From positions 195,965-213,190 of the forward strand of contig WELB01000105.1 of assembly GCA_009602725.1 (NCBI GenBank): a stretch of DNA of 17,226 bases, in the 5' to 3' direction. The notes beneath the pieces were generated by a model. It was given only the letters and a program-made list of their open reading frames with translations, had not been told where the DNA came from and ran no database searches. The DNA is from Spirogloea muscicola (Eukaryota > Streptophyta > Zygnematophyceae > Spirogloeales > Spirogloeaceae). This document shows positions 9,160 to 17,226 of this stretch, one piece after another. A program made the translations under genes and the position numbers. Numbering within the stretch: the first letter of the stretch is position 1; each line of letters begins with the position of its first letter.

Positions 9160-9631
9160 GCATCACACGGCCGTGCGCCCGGGGCCTCGCCGCGGCGAAG
9201 ATTCCTTCAACCCCGACACTGACGCTCCGGAAAGGGGGGGGGGGTGGCCGCCGCGTCGCGACAGGCCGTGCTGTTCCACGGGCGCACGCGGCCGTCCTTT
9301 TCTTGTCCAGGTCCCGACCCTTCTCCGGGGTAGATCTTGCCTGACCCGTAGAGTCGCGCCGCAGGTCTAGGGGCCTGGCGCAATGATGCAGCCGTTCTCA
9401 TTTGGGTAAACCATATGCCAGGTGGCAGACACGTGGGCAGAGCTTCACTTGCCTGGCTGGTGAGAGGCGTTCGGAACTCCACGCCAGCAATGGTGAGTGG
9501 GAGGGCTACAAGCCGGGAACGGGCAGATTGGTGGCGCCTTGCTGGGATGAGCCGGGAGGCGCAGGGAGGGCGTTGAGAGGCGGAGAGCTTGGGGCAAGAA
9601 GCAGGAGGCGCTAAGGGGGGAGATTGGGGGG

Positions 9632-9836
9632 GAGAGGGAGAGGAAGAGGGAGAGAGGGAGGAAGAGGGGGAGAGGGAGAGGGGGAGGGAGAGGGAGAGGG
9701 GGAGGGAGAGGGAGAGGGAAAAGGGCAGATTTCGCTTACTGCTGTCTCAGTCCTTAGCACTCCGACTCCTTCAGACCTTGTCCATTATTTTGGGCTGGCC
9801 TCTCCCAGCCACCAGTTAATCTGGCCGCGCTTGCTT
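9632..9836 (+). repeat. First arm of an exact 205-bp direct duplication
   Basis: Matches 10054-10258 base for base at a constant offset of 422. It consists of about 100 bp of GGGAGA-type purine sequence running into a full dispersed-repeat copy. It ends immediately before the ambiguous base n at 9837. Confidence 0.85.
9733..9836 (+). repeat. Dispersed repeat, full-length copy
   Basis: 104-bp reference copy running from CGCTTACTGCTGTCTCAG to CTGGCCGCGCTTGCTT. It is identical to 10155-10258 and carries the GGCTGG...CCAGCC inverted repeat in its middle. Confidence 0.85.
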
Positions 9837-9837
9837 N
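9837..9837. other. Ambiguous base (n)
   Basis: The only unresolved base in the window. It lies at the exact end of the first 205-bp repeat arm, which points to an assembly join or low-coverage position at a repeat boundary. Confidence 0.95.
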
Positions 9838-9931
9838 ACTGGGGATGAGGAGGGAGGAGAAGAGGGATCAAGGGTGACGTCAAACGGGAAGGAGGGAGGG
9901 AGTGGAAGAGAGGGACAGAGGGGAAATGTGG

Positions 9932-9933
<2 letters not shown>

Positions 9934-10008
<75 letters not shown>
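9934..10008 (+). repeat. (GA)n microsatellite
   Basis: About 37 uninterrupted GA units, flanked on both sides by interrupted GGGAGA-type purine tracts. Long open frames across it are low-complexity artefacts. Confidence 0.95.
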
Positions 10009-10010
<2 letters not shown>

Positions 10011-10053
10011 GGGGAGAGGGAAAGGGGGAGGAAGAGGGGGAGAGGGAGAGGGA

Positions 10054-10258
10054 GAGAGGGAGAGGAAGAGGGAGAGAGGGAGGAAGAGGGGGAGAGGGAG
10101 AGGGGGAGGGAGAGGGAGAGGGGGAGGGAGAGGGAGAGGGAAAAGGGCAGATTTCGCTTACTGCTGTCTCAGTCCTTAGCACTCCGACTCCTTCAGACCT
10201 TGTCCATTATTTTGGGCTGGCCTCTCCCAGCCACCAGTTAATCTGGCCGCGCTTGCTT
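10054..10258 (+). repeat. Second arm of the exact 205-bp direct duplication
   Basis: Identical to 9632-9836. Downstream it continues with TCGAGAGGGAAAAGGGCAG, partly repeating the GGGAAAAGGGCAG found just before the element. Confidence 0.85.
10155..10258 (+). repeat. Dispersed repeat, full-length copy
   Basis: 104 bp identical to 9733-9836, located inside the second arm of the 205-bp duplication. Confidence 0.85.
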
Positions 10259-10733
10259 TCGAGAGGGAAAAGGGCAGATAGAGTGAGGATGCGGAGGGGG
10301 GTCGGAAAGAGCATCTGCCTGCGGCGGCTGCGGCTGTCGGCGGCACGGGGCTTCAGCTGGCCTTTCAGCAGGCGCCTTCGCCCTGTAGTGGGCTGTTTGC
10401 CCAGCTCGCCAGTTCCTTCTAGCAGGCACCTCCTTTCCTCTCACAAGGGGAAGTAGCGACCCTGTCCTGCACTTGGAAAAGGGCACGCCGGACCCTGGCC
10501 CCCGAGGCCGCAGCGAGTGAGGAGCCGGAGGGGGGAGACGGGAGATGAGGAGCCCAGCTGCAGCTTGAGCTGAGCTGAAGGAGGAGCGAGAGATGGAGGC
10601 AAGGCTTCAGACGGCGGAGCTGGTGAACGAGCGGGGCGGCGGCGTGGCAACTGTGGCACGCGGGCCAGCCTCCGTCTCGATTATGTAGTCGAATCTGGGC
10701 GCCAGCGCGAGGCCTGCCGGTGGCGTAGGCGAA
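10259..10733. other. Upstream region of the fused pseudogene
   Basis: GC-rich sequence without a recognisable gene or promoter element. It shows no obvious similarity to the sequence upstream of the functional HHIPL copy (6874 onward), so the duplication may not extend past the start codon. Confidence 0.3.
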
Positions 10734-13700
10734 ATGGCGCCGCAGCGGCGGAGCGGCAGCAGCTGTGTAGTACCCGCAGGCTGGAGCTGGCCTGCCTGCA
10801 CGCTAGCCGCGGCGCTGCTGCTCGTCGGCGTCCTGGCGCACCCCATCTGCGAAGACTTCTTTGAGCGAGCCGCTGCCCGCAGCCCACAAACAAGGATATC
10901 ACGACCGTCTGGGCTTTCGCCGGGGCGCATGAGAAAAAGGATTCAATGTCAATGAATGCGGCTGCTGGTGTTGAAAGAGCGGCTGTAAAAGCCAGCCAGG
11001 TGCATACAGAGGGTGTTCGTGAGGGAGCCAGGCAGCTACTTGCAATGCCTGCACCTCCTCTGACCCCGTCCTCGCCCTCTTGCGTCTCGGGCTGCGCCGG
11101 CAGCGGGGCCAGTGCCGCAGTCTCCTGCAGGGCCCGTCTGCATGCAGCTCTACGGGGGCGTATACGCCGCCCTTGGCTGCTGCAACTACGCCGCGGATGT
11201 GGCCCTGCAGCTGCGGCTCAACAGCATGCACTTTCTGGGTGGCGCTGACGATGTCCACGCGTGCCGGGCCCTCCTGGCGCACGCCACTTGTGCCGTAAGC
11301 TGCCGCCTTCCCAAGCCAACACCTGGCGGCCAGTGGAACTCTGGCTTGCACGTCCGAACCCCACGCTGACTGACTCAATGGTCGGCGCACTGTCTCTGCA
11401 GCAATTCGACCCGTGGTCCGCGCACATGTTTGACTCAGGTTGGGGCTACTCGCGCTCTGCCGCTGCTATGCTTGGGGAGCTACTGCGATGCCACCTACAC
11501 GGCGTGCGCAAGCCTCGCCATCTCCTTCTCGCCCTTCCACGTCCAATACCTGCAGGCGCAACAGGACCAGCCCGATGCGCCGCCGAGAGCGGTGCCCTTC
11601 CGCTTGAGCAATGCGTACCCAACACTGGAAGCATTCCGGTTTGACTTTTGCGCATCACCGTACGAGGCGCGCTGTTTCAGCGGCGTGCTGTATGACCCCA
11701 ACGGCCCCCTGGCCCCTGCGCCACCGCCTCCTCCACATGTGCCGCCGCCACCAAGCAACTCAGCCCCGGCACTGGCGGACATCTGCATCGACCGCGTCGA
11801 TGATGGATACTACCTGGGCATGCTACCACATCCCGACGGCACAAACCGCGTCTTCCTGCACACGCGGAAGGGTGCTGTGTACCTTGCGCAGATTCCGCCA
11901 GAGGGCAGCGGGCAGAACTTTGGCAACATGTCCCTTGTAAGCCATAATCGACAAAGCAAAGTGCAGAGACTGCATCTGACACGGCTTCTCAACAGCGAGC
12001 AAGCAAAATCCCGGCGCAGTTTCTAGACCTCAGCAAACGGGTCACCTTCAGCGGCGAGCGCGGTCTCTTGGGCTTTGCGCTGCATCCAGACTGGCCGCTT
12101 CTTTGTCTCATACATCTGCAATGGCACCGAGCACCCCGACTGCCAAGGGCCGTGCGAGTGCAATGAGGTCAATGAGTGCCACATGCCATATCCTGGACTT
12201 GGAATCTTGCTGCAGCCAAAGGGTGAGGCAAACACCATTGTCGCCGAGTACAATGCAGGCCCCAGCCCGGAAACTGCAACAGTGGCCATCAAAGTGGAGG
12301 TCCGGCGACTCCTCTCATTTGCGAGGTGAGGCGAGCGCATTTGTGAAGGTGGCATGCAAACCTCCTCCTCCGCCGCTGCCTCCAAGGCCCCACCTCACGC
12401 CTCCCAGGCCTCACCATCCTCCACCTTCCCAGCCCCCCGATAGCGCTCCTCCTCCTCCTCCACTCACCAGCAGCTTCACAGTACTCAACGACAACATTGG
12501 CATCTCCGGCACCCTGGCTGTGCTGACTCGATTCACCACCATCGTCTTTGTTGACCACACCGACATCGTCGAATTAGGCATCATGGCCAGTAATGATGAC
12601 TCCCGCTTTGCTCATGCGGTGGAGTTCAGCACCACCACTTTCCAGGTTTGTGATTGCCTTCAACTTCAAATCTGAGGCCTTAAGCCTGTCTGCAACTTGC
12701 ATGGATTCAGTAACAGTGTTCGGTCTCGTGAGCCTCAGAACTATCGCTGACTGTTATACAGGCCCGCGGCCTCTATGGGCCCATGACAAATATGTACGGA
12801 GCTTGCGGCCACACAACAGCCGATGGAGTCGTGCTAATTGCTGGTGGCACTGGGAACGGCTCTGATCCCAGGGGCTGGTATGCGCTTCGCAGCTTTGAAC
12901 CGCTGCCATACGGCTCCGCCGACTTCAATGTTACTGAGCAGGCCCTCAGGACAAGAAGGTCAGCCATAGCCTTGTCAGTTTCCATGCTGTGTCCCTTGTT
13001 GACTCGGGCTCATATGTACATGACAGATGCTCAGACCACCTGTAGTTAAGCTTATTCATATCAATGGCCCTCAAAGCAGTGAAAAGCACTGCAAGTCATA
13101 AGCTGGTCGCTCACTTGCTGCCTGTGGGCTAGTCAACAGGTTATTTTCATCCGCACAGAGGCTGCAGGATGGCAACATGGTTTTTGTCGGTGGTGAGGGG
13201 ATGAATAGCGACACGGGCTCGTTCGCTGCAACAAGCTTCTCATATGAGCTGCTTTGGAAGCAGAGACCTCTTGAGAGGTCCAACACGCACCCCATACCAC
13301 TCCTCCTGATGGACGGATTCTACAACCTCTATCCCATCGTGCACCTTCTTCCCAATGGCAACCTTTTCCTGCTTGTCAACACCAAGGTGGCCGAAGAAGC
13401 TCTCACAAGCTTGTATCAGTTCAGCATCATCTGTTCAGTTCTTCCTGCATCCGGCCTTCACTAGCCATCCTGCCTTTCATGTCTCTATACGAGGCTCGCT
13501 GTCTGCTTTGAAGCTCGCTGTCTGCTTTGTGTATGACGGTGATATAGTAATAGTAACCCTTTGCAACGCCTGCGCCCCAGGCTTGTGAGCTAGACGTCAG
13601 TGCTGGAAACGGCAACTGCACCCGTGTCTTGCCCGAGATTGCTATCAGCGGGGACCTCACTTCGCTGTCTAAGGACCAGCCCCTATGCTTCTGGCAGCCC

Positions 13701-14737
13701 ACTGGATGCTGCAGCTGACTATGCTGCACTCATCATGGTCTGCGGAGGAAGTTTCCTTGCCACAGCTTCATGCGGCACTCTCCAGTTCAGTGAAGCATCA
13801 CCAGCGTGGACGTTTGAGAAAATGCCCGGGCCACGCACCATGTTCAGCACCGTCCTCTTGCCCGATGGCACCGTCCTCTTCATCAATGGCGCTTCCTCTG
13901 CTTCAGCAGGTAAGCTCAGAACCCTTGATACTTCGGAAATGGTCATAGTGAGAGTGAGAGCACTCTGCTACACCGTCGTGCGGAGTAGCTATGAGCCCAT
14001 CGGGGATCCCAGTCCGGTCTGTGTACAAGAGTGTCAAGCAGCCAAACTTCAAAAGACTTCTTGGGTCGAGCTGCTCTGGCCACTAGCCTTTTAGCCTTGT
14101 CCAGCACTGACTTCTGAATGCTCCTGTATCTTGGCAGCACAAGATGATACGGATGCGCCTTTGTTGACCCCGTTCCTTTTGAACCCTAGTGAGATGCGAG
14201 GCAGCCCTATGAGATTCCAAGTCCTGCCACCATCCACCATCGCCAGGCCAGATCAAGCGTCCGCAACCCTCAACTTCGATGGGACGACCATAGTTGCAGG
14301 GGGCAGCACCATCACGAAGAAGCCCCCTTTGCAGTACCCGTCAAGCGTCTCGCTCTCAGTGGAGGCCTTCTCACCGCGCTACTTGTCGCCGCAGCTTGCA
14401 CCGCGGCCGAACAATTTATTCCAACTCGTCACCCAAACACCTCTTTTACAATTGCTCGTACTCAGTATCCTTTACAGCCAGCTCAGTCAGCTCGGTCTAC
14501 ATTGTGCTCATTGACCCCGGCGTGGCCACGCATGGCCGGAACATGGGACAGCGTATGCTTGTGCTCGCCTCGGGCAGCCTTGCATGGAGATTAGCAGGGA
14601 GGTACTCGGCTTCTTTTACCAGCCCACCAACGGCCTCCATTTGCCCCCCGGGCTATTACCTGCTCTTTTTGGTGGTGCACAGTGCATCAAATAGGCCACC
14701 TGTGCCATCCACTGGTCTATGGATATGTGTTGGATAA
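10734..14737 (+). pseudogene. Broken HHIPL-GLX fusion (truncated HHIPL front half joined to a GLX back half)
   Basis: Exon equivalents: 10734-10860, 11104-11294, 11402-11936, 12020-12325, about 12350-12645, 12762-12958, 13161-13386, 13581-13909, 14138-14737. The front encodes a signal peptide ending LLLVGVLAHPICEDF, the Cys-rich domain (LYGGVYAALGCCNYAADV), a Pro linker and the first GSDH segment (SGERGLLGFALHP, GRFFVSYICNGTEHP). After 12325 the equivalents of the other copy's exons 5-8 are absent, and a Pro-rich linker leads straight into a GLX propeller (NIGISGTLAVLTRF, YNLYPIVHLLPNGN, LIDPGVATHGRNMGQR). Lesions: donor TT instead of GT at 10861, net -2 nt near 11437, -11 nt at 12091, no acceptor after the donor at 12326, a net frame shift near 13677 and another near 14412. 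Exons 12762-12958 and 13161-13386 have exactly the lengths of their counterparts in the left GLX gene. Sequencing error could explain single indels but hardly all of them. Confidence 0.8.
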
Positions 14738-15433
14738 GCCCCTGCATATTTGGATACGTGCCTTAGTGTCAAGGCTAGCTCAGCTAGTGCTACATCTTCC
14801 GGCAGGCTGCCATTGCAGCTCCGCTGTTCCTCATTTTTGGTTGACCGGATCGAACTAAGGCATCATTCCTTCGCTTAGGCTGCTGCTACTCGATCGGTCT
14901 TGCCAGATAACTTCCATGCAAGTGTGCGGACAGGCAAACCGCTACGATTCTGGGCAACCAGTGAGATTTTGAACATTGACGCGGGAAATGCAGTAAGCAC
15001 CGGAAGCGAGGTTGCAAAGGAAATGCCGCATTTCCTTAAACAAAAACCATCCAATAACGGATCCAGGGGGCATGAAACAGACACAACTTGGCCTCTTGCC
15101 TTCGTAGAGCGAAAGACAGTCGGGGGAGGGACAAGTATGCGAGCATGTGCTTTTTGGTTAGAGTGCTAACACTAGTAGTTGAGGCTTCCCTCGTCTTCTT
15201 ACGTATGGAGAGGCTCCAAATCTTAGTCATTGATCATGTCAATCTCACTGCTCCAACCAGTGGAGTCTACGAACCCTTAGACCTTGTCCATTCTATTTTG
15301 GGCTGGCCTCTCACAGCCATCGGCCCCCTGGATAGCTTCTATATTCTGTCTTGTATGCACCATAGTCGATGACCTACTCCTTTCACAATCAAGCTTCTCC
15401 AATCGAGGTTAAAAGCAAGCCCACAAAACATCT
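14738..15433. other. Convergent spacer
   Basis: Lies between the stop of the fused pseudogene and the stop of NDUFS8. It should contain the NDUFS8 3' UTR at its right end. Apart from the repeat copy at 15277-15320 nothing was recognised; the open frames at 14900 and 15088 look incidental. Confidence 0.4.
15277..15320 (+). repeat. Dispersed repeat, core only
   Basis: TTAGACCTTGTCCATTCTAT is followed by TTTGGGCTGGCCTCTCACAG, a clear match to the core of the full copies. It shows that the family is not confined to the 7.2-10.3 kb cluster. Confidence 0.7.
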
Positions 15434-17209
<1,776 letters not shown>

Positions 17210-17226
17210 CGCGCGAGACTGGCCGC

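Noticed and set aside
9874-10456. Long Arg/Glu- and Ser/Pro/Leu-rich open frames
   Set aside because: They are produced by GA and GGGAGA simple repeats, which are open in many frames on both strands.

Overview
The window looks like nuclear DNA of a green alga (Chlorophyta). Its genes are split by short introns of about 80-370 bases with GT-AG borders. Its secreted proteins carry long Pro-rich, extensin-like tracts typical of algal cell walls. The one housekeeping gene at the right, complex I subunit NDUFS8/TYKY, closely resembles plant and algal versions. No species is claimed. There are no prokaryotic operons, rRNA, tRNA or CRISPR arrays.

Layout, left to right. (1) 57-221, minus strand: one coding exon of a Golgi SNARE (GOS28/GOSR1 type), cut off on both sides. 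(2) 199-2551, plus strand: a five-exon glyoxal-oxidase/galactose-oxidase-like (GLX) protein with a Pro-rich start and tail; its 5' end runs into the antisense SNARE exon at a GCC triplet repeat. (3) 2552-3335: spacer with an AT-rich island. (4) 3336-6873, minus strand: an eight-exon secreted protein with a signal peptide, folate-receptor-like Cys-rich domain, Pro-rich linker, glucose/sorbosone-dehydrogenase (GSDH) propeller and about 155 residues of Pro/Arg-rich tail (HHIP/HHIPL architecture). (5) 6874-10733: about 3.9 kb of spacer packed with copies of a short dispersed repeat, purine-rich simple sequence, a perfect (GA)n tract and an exact 205-bp duplication that ends at the only ambiguous base (n, 9837). 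(6) 10734-14737, plus strand: a degenerate copy in which an HHIPL-type front half is joined head-to-tail to a GLX-type back half. It has a lost splice donor, several frameshifts and a large internal deletion. (7) 14738-15433: spacer with one more repeat copy. (8) 15434-17209, minus strand: a complete six-exon NDUFS8 gene.

The main story is segmental duplication and rearrangement of two extracellular modules, HHIPL and GLX, both attached to Pro-rich linkers. They are separate and convergent at the left and fused (but broken) at the right. Exon lengths are conserved between copies (197 and 226 nt exons are identical in length in both GLX copies), and the departures of -2, -11 and -14 nt fall exactly where the reading frame breaks. 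Both GLX copies also lack residues expected to form the copper-radical active site, so the intact one may be a structural wall protein or use different chemistry. All splice sites were inferred by eye from paralogue comparison and reading-frame continuity; there is no transcript evidence.
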